Shown: in pieces, positions 25,972 to 35,253 of the stretch
How the letters are laid out: each line of letters opens with the position of its first letter
Numbering within the stretch: the stretch's first letter is position 1
Source: an uncultured Dysgonomonas sp.
GTDB lineage: Bacteria > Bacteroidota > Bacteroidia > Bacteroidales > Dysgonomonadaceae
Length of the DNA stretch: 64,000 bases
Direction: 5' to 3'
Assembly: GCA_945273835.1 (NCBI GenBank)
Contig: CALYPL010000008.1
Coordinates: forward strand, 1-64,000
The notes under the pieces: generated by a model
Told to the model about the DNA's origin: nothing
Seen by the model: the letters and a program-made list of their open reading frames with translations, nothing else
The model's database searches: none
Made by a program: the position numbers and the translations under genes

Positions 25972-27414
25972 TTAGTTGTTTTTTGATAAAACTAAACGTT
26001 GAGATACGATTTGGGGAATTTCTTCCTCATAATGGGTTACATAGATTAATGATTTATTATCTGAACAAAATTCTTCAATAATCCGTTTCACCCTTTGTTT
26101 ATTAAAAATATCAAGACCATGCAGAGGCTCGTCCAGAATAAGTAAATCAGGATTCTTCACAAACACCCTTGCCAATAATACCAAGCGTTGTTCTCCTGAC
26201 GATACACTAAGAAATGATGAGTCTTGAATATGTCTAATCCCGAAAATATCCATCCATTCAAGAGCTTGGATTTCTTGCTCATTATTGTATTTACGATATA
26301 GACCGATTGTGTCGAAAAATCCTGAAGCGACAACATCAATACACTTCACGTTTTTCAGATAATACAAATGCATTTCGGGCGATATGTAACCAATTCGTTT
26401 CTTAATATCCCAAATGCTTTCGCCTGTTCCGCGTTTTCGGTCAAATAAAGTTATGTCGTTTGCGTATGCCTGTGGATTGTCGCCGCAAACAAGACTAAGT
26501 AAGGTAGATTTACCTGAACCATTCGGTCCCAGTAAAGCCCATTTTTCGCCTTTTTTAACTTGCCAGTCTAATCCGTTCAGAAGTTTACGGTTTCCATAAC
26601 TGACGGAAATATTTTTGAATAGAATCGCGTTATCGAAACTCAATTTTTCATTCCGGCGGAAGACAACTGGTTCTAAAAGGGAACTATTATGTTTATTGAA
26701 TAAATTGTCTATTAATGTAATATCTTCAATAAATTCGTTGCGTTTGAATTGTCCAACTATTGATTTTTCTTTTACGGCAAGAACATCCGTGATTATTTCG
26801 GGTATATCTTTAGGATCTGATAAAACAAGAACGATTTGTAACTGATTGAAATCGGCGAGACGCTGAAATAAATCGCTTAAAACACCCCTCGACTTAGAAT
26901 CAAGACCGATGAAGGGATTGTCTAAAATGAGAATTCGAGGTTTAGATAACAGAGATTTTACGATTAAGAATTTGCGAAGTTCACCACTCGACAGGGAGTT
27001 AATTTCTTTCTGCATAAGATCATCAATTCCAAACCAGTCTGTAAGTTCTTCCAACCAAGATTGATTAGCTTTAGGAATAGTATCTTTTACTAAAATTACT
27101 TCTTGCTCGTCGCCTTTGTTCCAACGCTGTTGATAATAACTGTTTTGAGTGTCAATGATGCTATAAATATCTCTGAAAGCAACGCTCTTAACTACATTGG
27201 TCATCGGTTGCTGATTTCCATTATCGTCGCTACAAATGATTCTGCCGTTTTTTAATGCGTATTTACCCAAAAGAGTATCGGTTAGTAATGTTTTTCCCGA
27301 ACCGTTTGCTCCTAATATCGCCCAATGTTGTCCTTTGCTTATTTTCCAATTGATTGGTTTTGCAAATTGTAAGTGATCAAATCGCAGAACAGCATTCTCT
27401 ATTTCAACAGTCAT
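25972..27414 (-). CDS. modF: ModF/PhrA-like protein with two ABC ATPase cassettes
   Basis: A 480-residue soluble protein with two ABC cassettes. The first has Walker A GANGSGKT near residue 34 and the signature LSSGEL; the second has GPNGSGKS near residue 299, signature VSSGEQ and the Walker B phrase LLILDEPLHGLD. Both signatures have Ser where LSGGQ has Gly. No permease domain or permease gene is present, so this is not a standard importer; ModF and the photorepair protein PhrA have the same architecture, but the function of the family is poorly defined. It probably works in the cytoplasm and shares an operon with the small lipoprotein downstream. Confidence 0.88.
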   Translation of the reverse strand: MTVEIENAVLRFDHLQFAKPINWKISKGQHWAILGANGSGKTLLTDTLLGKYALKNGRIICSDDNGNQQPMTNVVKSVAFRDIYSIIDTQNSYYQQRWNKGDEQEVILVKDTIPKANQSWLEELTDWFGIDDLMQKEINSLSSGELRKFLIVKSLLSKPRILILDNPFIGLDSKSRGVLSDLFQRLADFNQLQIVLVLSDPKDIPEIITDVLAVKEKSIVGQFKRNEFIEDITLIDNLFNKHNSSLLEPVVFRRNEKLSFDNAILFKNISVSYGNRKLLNGLDWQVKKGEKWALLGPNGSGKSTLLSLVCGDNPQAYANDITLFDRKRGTGESIWDIKKRIGYISPEMHLYYLKNVKCIDVVASGFFDTIGLYRKYNNEQEIQALEWMDIFGIRHIQDSSFLSVSSGEQRLVLLARVFVKNPDLLILDEPLHGLDIFNKQRVKRIIEEFCSDNKSLIYVTHYEEEIPQIVSQRLVLSKNN

Positions 27415-27521
27415 ATGTTTATTTCAATAATTCAGCTTCAAAATTAACGAAAAAATGCGAATCAGCTATTTCTATAGGTATATCTGATAAATTTTGATCA
27501 AATGATTAAAAAGCAAATGTT

Positions 27522-27552
27522 TTTGTTTCTTAAAATAATTGAATTACATTTG
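27522..27552 (+). promoter_or_regulatory. Promoter of the thiamin uptake operon
   Basis: TTTG at 27522-27525 and TACATTTG at 27545-27552 are 19 nt apart, an excellent match to the Bacteroidota -33/-7 promoter. The expected start site near 27559 is just before the TPP aptamer. Confidence 0.8.
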
Positions 27553-27560
27553 TTGCGTAA

Positions 27561-27640
27561 ATCTTGGGGGTGCCTTTAAAAAATCGGGCTGAGATCATAC
27601 CCATTTACCTGATCCGGATAATGCCGGCGTAGGGAAGAAG
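27561..27640 (+). ncRNA. TPP riboswitch (THI element)
   Basis: The conserved THI-box blocks are all present in order: GGGGGTGCC near 27566-27574, the GGGCTGAGATCATACCC helix block at 27586-27602, ACCTGATCC at 27607-27615 and the closing GGCGTAGGGAAG at 27626-27637. ATCTT at the left and AAGAA at the right can form the P1 stem. It should bind thiamin pyrophosphate and turn down the downstream TonB receptor and PnuC transporter. The expression platform lies in 27641-27749; a CCCCTTTTTT segment near 27696 could pair with the G-run of the aptamer, but the mechanism is not certain. Confidence 0.95.
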
Positions 27641-27749
27641 AAATAATGCAATTTGCGCATGACGCATCAAATCTTCGGGAAGTAATCTTATCAAAACCCC
27701 TTTTTTGTTTAACATATAGCCTTCTTAGGCTTAAATATTAAAATCTTAA

Positions 27750-29963
27750 ATGAAAAAGGAACTTTTATCATTCATGTTTCTAATGCAGTCCGCTATTACA
27801 ATTCATGCGGCGGAAATATCCGATACAATCAAGCAGGTAAAATTGGAAGAAATTGTGGTTTCAGCAGTTCGGGTAGGACAAAATGCACCTGTGGCGCATT
27901 CAAATCTGAATGAACAACAAATAAAAGCGGACAATGCGGGTAAAAATTTACCTTATGTATTACAACTCATGCCATCGGTGGTAGCATATTCCGAAGGTGG
28001 TACGCCAATAGGTAATACTTCTTTACGAATAAGAGGAACGGATGCGACACGTATAAACGTGACTTTAAATGGTATGCCTATCAATAATCCGGAAAGTCAA
28101 GAGACGTTCTGGGTCAATCTTCCCGACTTATCCAATTCACTGCAAAGCGTTCAGGTTCAACGTGGAGTTGGTACATCTACTAATGGAACAGCATCGTTCG
28201 GAGCGGCTATATCCCTTAAAAGCACAGGTTCACGTCCGCAAGCTTATGGCGAAGCATCGACAGCAGTCGGCAGCTACAATGCTTCCATTTCCACAATTGC
28301 AGCCGGTACAGGTATTTTGAAGAATGGTTTATCGGTCGACGGGCGATATTCTCGCACAACGGGTGACGGATATATTCGCAACGGAAAAGTTGATCATAAA
28401 AGCGGATATATTTCTTTGTCGCATTACACAGATCAGCAATTAATAAAACTTATTTATATAAATGGTATTCAGCATACAGGTATTACTTGGAATGGTATCA
28501 GCCCTGCGAATATGAAAAAGTATGGCAGACGATATAACAATGCAGGACAATATACAGATGATGCCGGAAATGTGCGTTATTATGATAATGAAACAGACAA
28601 TTACTATTCTAATATAGTTCAAGCTTTATACACACGCCATCTTACAGATAGGTTTTCATTGAATGCAAATTTTGGTTACAATAACGGTTATGGTTATGCT
28701 GAATCGTATAAAAAAAATCGAGAATTCTATAAAGATTTCAGATTGCAACCCCAGGTGGTTAATAAAATAACGTATAATTTTTCGGATGTGGTAAGGCGCA
28801 AATATCTGTCAAATAATTTTTATATGGGAAGTCTTAGTCTTGATTATAACAAAAACAAATTGGCTGTCACAGCCGGAGGGTCATATAGTTATTATGATGG
28901 GTCGCATTACGGAAAGCTGCCATGGGTTAAGCATAATCAAAATATATCGCCTGATTACAAGTATTATGTGGAAGGGGATTCGAAGCGTGATTTAAACCTA
29001 TTTACCAAAGCTCAATATTCGCCCTTGGCTTCATTATCCTTATTTGGTGAAGTTCAATATCGTTATGTCGATTATAGAATTGATGGTATAGATGATGAAT
29101 TTGTGGATATAGCGCAAAGTCATTATTATAATTATTTTAATCCTAAGGTTGGCGCTTCATACAACTTTATGACTAATAACGAATTGTATGCCTCGTTCGG
29201 TATTGCTAATCGTGAACCTCAGCGGGTTGATCTGAAAGATGTTAAGCAAGAAATGAAGTCGGAACGTCTTTATGATTATGAATTCGGTTATCGTTTTAAC
29301 AGTGAACAAATCCGCCTCGAAACCAATTTATATTATATGGATTATAAAGATCAGATGGTACAGACCGGAAAACTAAGTAATAGCGGTTACAGGCTTCAAC
29401 AGAATGTTCCCGACAGTTATCGTATGGGTATTGAAATATCAGCCGCATATACACCTTTCAACTGGTTGCTTATAAATGCCAATTCAACTGTAAGCCGCAA
29501 TAAAATAAAAAATTATACAGCTTACTATGATGTGTATGAAAATCCCAAAAGTAGTGCGATTATCAGGCGGGATGAAGAATTTAAGAAATCAACCGATATA
29601 TCATATTCGCCTAATATCACGGGAAGCGGTATGATAACTGTTATTCCTGTTAAAGATCTGAAATTATCTTTGACGGGTAAATATGTGGGTAAAATGTATT
29701 TCGATAATACTTCAAACAAAGAAAAGCGATTGGACGATTATTTCGTGTCTGATTTCACGGCATCTTATACTTTAAATACTCAAAAATTTGGTAAAATAGA
29801 TCTGCAATTTTTCGTATATAATATTTTCGATAAAAAATATATCGGTAATGCCATAACTTATGGTACGTACAGATATGCTGACGGTTCGGCTGATTTTCAT
29901 GATATCCGGCTTTTTCCTCAGGCAACTTGTAATATAATGGGCAGGGTAGGTATCAGATTTTAA
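27750..29963 (+). CDS. TonB-dependent outer-membrane receptor, probable thiamin transporter
   Basis: A 737-residue TonB-dependent receptor. The signal peptide ends near IHAAEIS; a TonB-box-like VKLEEIVVSAVRVGQ follows, then the plug (LRIRGTDATRINVTLNGMPINNPES) and the barrel ending in VGIRF. There is no carboxypeptidase-regulatory domain, unlike SusC, so it is a FepA/CirA-like receptor. A TPP riboswitch precedes it and pnuC follows 29 nt later, the arrangement of the Bacteroides thiamin uptake operon. It should carry thiamin or a derivative across the outer membrane, powered by TonB. Substrate is inferred from the riboswitch. Confidence 0.93.
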   Translation: MKKELLSFMFLMQSAITIHAAEISDTIKQVKLEEIVVSAVRVGQNAPVAHSNLNEQQIKADNAGKNLPYVLQLMPSVVAYSEGGTPIGNTSLRIRGTDATRINVTLNGMPINNPESQETFWVNLPDLSNSLQSVQVQRGVGTSTNGTASFGAAISLKSTGSRPQAYGEASTAVGSYNASISTIAAGTGILKNGLSVDGRYSRTTGDGYIRNGKVDHKSGYISLSHYTDQQLIKLIYINGIQHTGITWNGISPANMKKYGRRYNNAGQYTDDAGNVRYYDNETDNYYSNIVQALYTRHLTDRFSLNANFGYNNGYGYAESYKKNREFYKDFRLQPQVVNKITYNFSDVVRRKYLSNNFYMGSLSLDYNKNKLAVTAGGSYSYYDGSHYGKLPWVKHNQNISPDYKYYVEGDSKRDLNLFTKAQYSPLASLSLFGEVQYRYVDYRIDGIDDEFVDIAQSHYYNYFNPKVGASYNFMTNNELYASFGIANREPQRVDLKDVKQEMKSERLYDYEFGYRFNSEQIRLETNLYYMDYKDQMVQTGKLSNSGYRLQQNVPDSYRMGIEISAAYTPFNWLLINANSTVSRNKIKNYTAYYDVYENPKSSAIIRRDEEFKKSTDISYSPNITGSGMITVIPVKDLKLSLTGKYVGKMYFDNTSNKEKRLDDYFVSDFTASYTLNTQKFGKIDLQFFVYNIFDKKYIGNAITYGTYRYADGSADFHDIRLFPQATCNIMGRVGIRF

Positions 29964-29992
29964 TATATCATTTATCATCAATATATCTTGAA

Positions 29993-30577
29993 ATGTTAGA
30001 ATTTATAGAGCATAACTGGGTCAGCATTGTCGGTTCATTAATGGGTATAATATACCTCTGGCTCGAGTATAAAGCAAATATATGGATGTGGGCGGCAAGT
30101 ATTGCCATGGCTGCTTTTTACATTTATATATTTTATGACACAGGTTTGTATGCAAGCATGTGTATCTATATCTATTTTTTCGGGGCTTCAGTATATGGTT
30201 GGCTTATGTGGTTGTTCAGAAGTAAAAACGAGGTCGGTGATGATGTGATAGTCCGTATTCCACAAGGCAAATGGATGACGGTTTTGTCAGCAATACTGTT
30301 AATATGGGCTGTCGTATATGCTATCTTATTGCTATTTAGCAATAATAATGGTTTGATAACTTTAGGCGATTCATTGACCACGTCGCTGAACATTGTTGCT
30401 TTATGGATGGTTTCACGCAAATGGGCAGATCAATGGTTGTTGTTGATACCTGCAAATTTTATATCGTCAATACTATTAATCGTTCAGCAGGATATTATAT
30501 CGGGGGTAATGTTTAGTGTCTTTTTCATCGGGTCGATCTATGGTTTCCGAAAATGGAAGTCATTGTGCGGTGAATGA
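29993..30577 (+). CDS. pnuT: PnuC/PnuT family vitamin transporter, probable thiamin uptake
   Basis: A 194-residue inner-membrane protein with about seven helices, the PnuC family length. The N-terminus WVSIVGSLMGIIYLWLEYKAN and the middle YGWLMWLF and WADQWLLLIP segments carry the aromatic-rich substrate motifs of the family. PnuC proteins facilitate diffusion of vitamins that are trapped by phosphorylation; here the upstream TPP riboswitch and TonB receptor point to thiamin (PnuT) and not nicotinamide riboside. The usual third gene, a thiamin pyrophosphokinase, is absent next to it; the following gene is convergent with only 12 nt between stops. Confidence 0.92.
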   Translation: MLEFIEHNWVSIVGSLMGIIYLWLEYKANIWMWAASIAMAAFYIYIFYDTGLYASMCIYIYFFGASVYGWLMWLFRSKNEVGDDVIVRIPQGKWMTVLSAILLIWAVVYAILLLFSNNNGLITLGDSLTTSLNIVALWMVSRKWADQWLLLIPANFISSILLIVQQDIISGVMFSVFFIGSIYGFRKWKSLCGE

Positions 30578-30589
30578 TGTGTAAGTATA

Positions 30590-33500
30590 TTAAATATGAA
30601 TTACTTCCGTGTAATTAAGTAACTCATTATATAATTTATTACTTCGCAAGATTCGCTCATTACCCACCATAAATAATTGTTCTCTTGCACGAGTGAGAGC
30701 TACATTTAATTTGCGGTCAACAAGTGCGTCTCTATCCGGATTGATAAAGTTTTTCAATTGGTAAAGATTGTTGAAGCAAAAAGATATGAATATAATATCT
30801 CGTTGGCTGCCTTGGAATCGTTCAACCGTATCAATCATTATGTCTTTTACATGTTCTATGCCTGCCATTTCCAGTTTTTGTTTAATCATGGCTATCTGGT
30901 TTCGATAAGGAGCAATAATACCGATTGATTTTTGCGGATCGAAGTTCATACCATTGGCTTTAAACAGAGCGATTGTGTTGGTTACAAGATCAGTAATGAT
31001 GTTAGCTTCGCATTCATTTGTCTTGCCTGTCAAATCATCGTCCTTTGTGCATTCGCTACCGATAAATGCCAAACGATGTGTCGCGATCAGCTTTTGAAGT
31101 TGGTTATCCGTTGCATAGGTTTCATAGTTGAGCGGAGCGCTTTGTCTTGGTGTCGCAATCTGTAACTTATTGTCATAAAAGTTATGATTGACAAAGGCGG
31201 CCAATTCTTCATGCATCCGCCCATGATAAATCAATGTATCATAAGCATGTAGCCATTCATTTTTCTGACAGATCCGGAATAATCGTTCAAATAAAGATTC
31301 GCGACAGTCGTATAAGCCTATATCATTCAGTTCCTTATTATTAACTTTTGATTTTTCGGAACCTTGTAATGTGATGGTGGAAAGTTGCTTATGATCGCCA
31401 ATCATAATAAACCTTTTAAAACGAGGTAATAAACCGATTATCTGCGGCTCAAGTATCTGCGAAGCCTCGTCAATGATAGCAATATCGAATTTCTTTATAT
31501 TAAACAGTTCAGGTTTACCAACAATGGAAGCTAATGTTCCAACAAAAATGCGTTTTTCCTGAATAATGTCCGTGAGTTCTTTTCTGCTTTTCACGTCTTG
31601 TGAAATGATTTGCAATAAACGGTGTCTGAACGCTTCGTCGCATGAAAGTTCTGTGCCGATACGGATATATTTGTCGCAAGAACCCTTATCTGTGTTGAAT
31701 GCCGCGCATATTGATTCACATAATTCATCAACTGCACGATTGGTATATGCCATCACCAATATATTCGTATCAGGATCGGCATGAAGACGTTCAATCAACG
31801 TGCGAATAAATATTGATGTTTTTCCCGTACCGGGAGGACCCACAATCAGAAAATAATCTTTTGAAGCCAATGCTTTATCAATAACCTCATTCTGTTTTTG
31901 TTGAACAGTTGAGCTATGGACTGCTCTGTCAGTAGATGCATAGTTTGAAAGCGGAGAGCGCAGACCTAATAATAAATCACGTCTATATTTAGGGGAGGTC
32001 AGAAAAGAAAACAACCCTTTGAACATGGAATTATAACTATTATCGAGTTTATCGTGCTCGATAACCCAATATTTGTATTTGCTGAAGAATGAAGTGTTTC
32101 GTTGTTTGTGTCGGAAACGGAGAATTACTTTGTCGGACTTTATTTCAACGATGTTTCCTTTCAGTATCTGATTGGTAAGCATTGATTCGCTTTCATGCTG
32201 GCGGGGATACAGTATACAGATTTCGCCTTCTCTGAAATTTACACAATCGGACGCTGGTTGACGGCTGAATGTAACCTTCATGTCACGACCATTGTTATCA
32301 ATCGCTATAATTTCCAAACCATCAATAAGGTCAAGAGATTGTTTACGCTCTTCGTAATCAGTGTTCCAAAGGGATGAAACACTGATATTTGTGTTAAAAC
32401 CTTCATCTCCGGCTTTTTGTATATACAGTTCGCGCGAAATAAATGTAATATATCTGTATATGTAATTTTTTTCAATTGATGAGGTTTGCAAAAATACCTT
32501 TTTCAGTTCATTGAGCTTGTTTGCGAAGAAGTCCGGTATTTTGCCATAACTATCCGTATCATATAGCTCATTGAACAAGTTATTTAAAGTATCGTTATCT
32601 CCTGTATAAAGTTTATGTTCTGTGAGTACAATTTTATTTCTGATATTTAAAATCTCCTTCTCCAGTTTTTTGAAAGGGGCGGCTAATCGGAGATTAGCTC
32701 CTATTTGAGATACAGAAGAGTAAAGGATTGTCGGATATATTTGTCGTGCTGTTTTATTGAATACACTTTCAATCATTAATCGGTATACCGTGGTCTGAAC
32801 CTCATGGTTTATTCCGATGCGGTTGAGATCATCAGCAGGGTAGGGTGGTTTGCCCGATTTCAATTCAATAATACGGTATAGATCAGAATCGTTTGTCTCG
32901 GGTTGCAATAAATCAAGACGACCTTGAAAACCAAATTTCTCACACAAAAAAGATGGTTCAAGAACGCATTCGGTTATATCAAATCCGTTCACAGATAGAT
33001 CATGGCGAATAACTCTTCTGATGTTCTCGAACTGAGTTTTGGCTTTGCCCATAAAGTCTATAAAGATGCCTTTATTTTGTATTTCCGTGCAGGAAGCATA
33101 TTCAAAAGGCATTGTTCGGAAAGATTTTTTGAATACTTCCTCAAATGCTATATTCTCAATATCGTCAGTATAAATTAATTCATCTAAAAAGAAATTTGAT
33201 AAATTACCCAACAGAATATGAAGTGAAACGGCAGGTTGTTCAAATTTTCGTCTGAAATAGTGTAAATATGAAGTACTGAAATTTTGAAAACATTCAGCTA
33301 TTGCTGAAGCATCTATCAGATAATCGGGTTCAAGTATAAAATTTGTTGGTATATAAAATCCGTCATCACTGATTTTTACTTCAATTAAGTTTAATTGTGC
33401 TCCTATCCATAAAATATCTATTGTATCAGTAAATATATCATTGACAAAAGGCACATTGTAGCGTACATGAATATATTCTTCAATCAAATCGTTTGCACGG

Positions 33501-33973
33501 CAAACAAGAGTTTTTTTTTCGGTATCAATGTTTATTATTTGTACTCTTATGTTATCTGAAGGTAATTTTGACGCTATATTATTAACATAATTATCTTCAC
33601 TTGTTGTGATTGATATTACTCTGCCATCGACACATGATAAAAAAGATTCGAGTGCTTTATATGCTTGGCTATATTCTTGGGCAGAAATGATATTTTTGTC
33701 ATTTTGTAATAGAAAAGAAGTTTTTACCCTTATGTTTTGTAATTGCCATTCAAGTTTGCGGGGCAGATTCAGTTTCTGGCTTATATAAACCAATCTTGAA
33801 AATAGGGAAGGGAATTGAAGAATATCATCTGCGGTGATTTCTTTACACCATCGATCAAGTAGTTGTTTTAAGCGGATGTATTTTGATCGCAAAGGCAATA
33901 CACATTGATCAATTAATTCTAAATCATCTGTATTGCCCGAAAAATTGTATATTGATATATCTTTTTTTATCAA
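30590..33973 (-). CDS. Dna2-like nuclease-helicase (Cas4/RecB-type nuclease plus SF1 helicase)
   Basis: A 1127-residue protein. The N-terminal 330 residues have no recognisable motif. Residues 350-400 form a Cas4/RecB-type PD-(D/E)XK core: Asp354 in GRLDLL, Glu370 and Lys372 in ELKSGK, and Gln393 with Tyr397 in QTTVY. The SF1 helicase part has Walker A GPPGTGKTS near 712, IIDEAS near 835, GDHKQLSTI near 859, and a C-terminal VERFQGSQRDII and NVALTRAREQLFMVG. This is the domain order of Dna2, suggesting cutting and unwinding of flapped or broken DNA ends. The start is TTG, overlapping the lipoprotein TGA (TTGA); no nearby ATG serves as an alternative. It may be a repair enzyme or a defence effector; neither is shown. 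Confidence 0.9.
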   Translation of the reverse strand: MIKKDISIYNFSGNTDDLELIDQCVLPLRSKYIRLKQLLDRWCKEITADDILQFPSLFSRLVYISQKLNLPRKLEWQLQNIRVKTSFLLQNDKNIISAQEYSQAYKALESFLSCVDGRVISITTSEDNYVNNIASKLPSDNIRVQIINIDTEKKTLVCRANDLIEEYIHVRYNVPFVNDIFTDTIDILWIGAQLNLIEVKISDDGFYIPTNFILEPDYLIDASAIAECFQNFSTSYLHYFRRKFEQPAVSLHILLGNLSNFFLDELIYTDDIENIAFEEVFKKSFRTMPFEYASCTEIQNKGIFIDFMGKAKTQFENIRRVIRHDLSVNGFDITECVLEPSFLCEKFGFQGRLDLLQPETNDSDLYRIIELKSGKPPYPADDLNRIGINHEVQTTVYRLMIESVFNKTARQIYPTILYSSVSQIGANLRLAAPFKKLEKEILNIRNKIVLTEHKLYTGDNDTLNNLFNELYDTDSYGKIPDFFANKLNELKKVFLQTSSIEKNYIYRYITFISRELYIQKAGDEGFNTNISVSSLWNTDYEERKQSLDLIDGLEIIAIDNNGRDMKVTFSRQPASDCVNFREGEICILYPRQHESESMLTNQILKGNIVEIKSDKVILRFRHKQRNTSFFSKYKYWVIEHDKLDNSYNSMFKGLFSFLTSPKYRRDLLLGLRSPLSNYASTDRAVHSSTVQQKQNEVIDKALASKDYFLIVGPPGTGKTSIFIRTLIERLHADPDTNILVMAYTNRAVDELCESICAAFNTDKGSCDKYIRIGTELSCDEAFRHRLLQIISQDVKSRKELTDIIQEKRIFVGTLASIVGKPELFNIKKFDIAIIDEASQILEPQIIGLLPRFKRFIMIGDHKQLSTITLQGSEKSKVNNKELNDIGLYDCRESLFERLFRICQKNEWLHAYDTLIYHGRMHEELAAFVNHNFYDNKLQIATPRQSAPLNYETYATDNQLQKLIATHRLAFIGSECTKDDDLTGKTNECEANIITDLVTNTIALFKANGMNFDPQKSIGIIAPYRNQIAMIKQKLEMAGIEHVKDIMIDTVERFQGSQRDIIFISFCFNNLYQLKNFINPDRDALVDRKLNVALTRAREQLFMVGNERILRSNKLYNELLNYTEVIHI

Positions 33974-34500
33974 CGGCTTACTTTCATATTTAATTTAGCT
34001 TCGAGGCTGATATATATTTCTTTATTTGGATAAAGATCAGTTGCTAAATACATTTTAAATCGAACAGGTCTGCCTGTTTTAGTTATTTGGTAAAAAATTC
34101 TATCCATAAATATCCTAAAATTTTCATCTCTTATATCAATGAAACCAGTAGCACCGACCCCGTCCGCTCTTAATGGTATCTTTCCACTTTCATAACGTCC
34201 TGCAACATCCGTATCTATTAAAACCTTTACATTGCTTCTATAATCCAAATATTTGCTTGAAATAGTCAAAAAAACATCATTCAGTTCATAATCCCATATA
34301 TCGTCTTCATATCTTTTAAATAAAGTCATGTCTAAAACATCTGAACATGAAGCAACGCCTTGTCCATCAGTCATAGGCAATGCCGAACTTGGAGTATCCC
34401 AAAAAAAATCATTTTCAACCCATATATCATCATCGCATGATGTAAAAGCAAAGGCCGTCATTAAGATTGTAATGCAAGTAATAAATTTTAGTAGTTTCAT
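33970..34500 (-). CDS. Small lipoprotein coupled to the Dna2-like gene
   Basis: A 176-residue protein with a lipoprotein signal: hydrophobic residues 3-19 and the lipobox FTSC, lipidated Cys near residue 22. The mature N-terminus is acidic and tryptophan-rich (CDDDIWVENDFFWD). The rest looks beta-rich (FLTISSKYLDYRSNVKVLID, then KMYLATDLYP). I do not recognise a family. It is probably anchored in the periplasm or outer membrane. Its stop overlaps the TTG start of the cytoplasmic nuclease-helicase, an odd pairing of compartments that may be only economical packing. Confidence 0.75.
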   Translation of the reverse strand: MKLLKFITCITILMTAFAFTSCDDDIWVENDFFWDTPSSALPMTDGQGVASCSDVLDMTLFKRYEDDIWDYELNDVFLTISSKYLDYRSNVKVLIDTDVAGRYESGKIPLRADGVGATGFIDIRDENFRIFMDRIFYQITKTGRPVRFKMYLATDLYPNKEIYISLEAKLNMKVSR

Positions 34501-34531
34501 TAAATATGTTTTAAGATTTTCAAAAGGTAAA

Positions 34532-34568
34532 GGTAATATTTTTTGAAAAATATATTACCGTTTTTTTT
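34532..34568 (+). terminator. Hairpin with T-run, possible orphan terminator
   Basis: GGTAATAT (34532-34539) pairs with ATATTACC (34552-34559), extended by T5/A5 with one bulge, and is followed by eight T. No plus-strand gene ends nearby, so it may be the relic of a lost gene. On the minus strand it lies in the leader of the lipoprotein gene. Confidence 0.5.
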
Positions 34569-34755
34569 CCAGTTATGGTTTAGCAACAAATCAATTTAGG
34601 TATTAACATTTATTGAATTCTATATAAATAGTCATACTGTTATAAATATTAATATGACTTATTTTCTATAAATTTATATTTCGTGTTACGATATAGTTTA
34701 GCCAAACAAAAGATATACATTTCTGTTATTAATGAGAATAAATTTGGATTATCAA

Positions 34756-35127
34756 TGGACTCTTTCAATAGCTAATTCTGATGGAAAACTTATTCAAAAA
34801 TTGTAATATACATAAAGGGACAGGTTTAAAATGTATGATAATGAATCTGGTAAATACGTTGCCCCCTTCTGAAAAGAAAAATTTAAGCAAGAGCGATTTT
34901 TGATAGTATACCAATACCAGATAGGCAATATTTCGAAAAATATAATGTGTTTTTTTGAGAAAAAATATGAAACTAAAATAGTGTATGGCAATAAAAATTG
35001 GGGAGGATATATTGTTAAACCCTATCTTTTCGAATTTTGGCAAAGACACAGTAATCGAACGCATGATAGGCTTCAATAGATATTGTGAAGTATTGGAAAT
35101 TGGAGTTAAGAGCGTTTTGTCTCATAG
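34756..35127 (+). pseudogene. pdxH: Decayed pdxH (pyridoxamine 5'-phosphate oxidase) remnant
   Basis: Plus-strand translation in shifting frames gives PdxH-like pieces in the right order. TLSIANSDGK near 34759 matches the early substrate-binding segment, and FKMYDNESGK near 34827-34856 matches the FYTNYESRKG region. At the end, NWGGYIVKP and then FEFWQRHSNRTHDRL up to 35078 reproduce the PdxH signature E-F-W-Q-x4-R-x-H-D-R, with Thr replacing the usual hydrophobic residue. GNWS and ERF near 35095-35118 match the C-terminal WKIERL. At least two frameshifts (one in the T-run near 34950) and several stops interrupt it, and the N-terminal third is missing. The gene for the last step of PLP salvage has thus been lost here, unless another copy exists. 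Confidence 0.85.
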
Positions 35128-35225
35128 ATGCTTATAAAACCCCAAATTATAAATAGCAGGTGTTTGGAGTAAAATATCAGACAACAACAATTATGAATCA
35201 AAGTTTATTTCTAAGTATATTTTGT

Positions 35226-35233
35226 TAAATTTG
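35226..35233 (+). promoter_or_regulatory. Candidate -7 box of the TPR-sigma operon
   Basis: TAAATTTG fits the -7 consensus, with TTTA at 35204-35207 at roughly the -33 position (18-nt gap). The ATG at 35254 is 20 bases downstream. Confidence 0.45.
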
Positions 35234-35253
35234 TATCCAGTAAAATTAAATGA

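Larger units (their letters stand above)
34501..35253 (+). other. Gene-poor region with a decayed pdxH and a T-rich hairpin
   Basis: There is no intact gene in these 753 bases. The left part holds a hairpin with a T-run (34532-34568). The right part holds a frameshifted pdxH remnant (34756-35127), and the last 30 bases a promoter-like box for the TPR gene. Both hypothetical frames on the minus strand are antisense to the pdxH remnant. Confidence 0.75.

Noticed and set aside
34765..35076. Two minus-strand frames in the gap before the TPR gene
   Set aside because: They run antisense to the pdxH remnant, whose conserved motifs lie on the plus strand, and have no family features.
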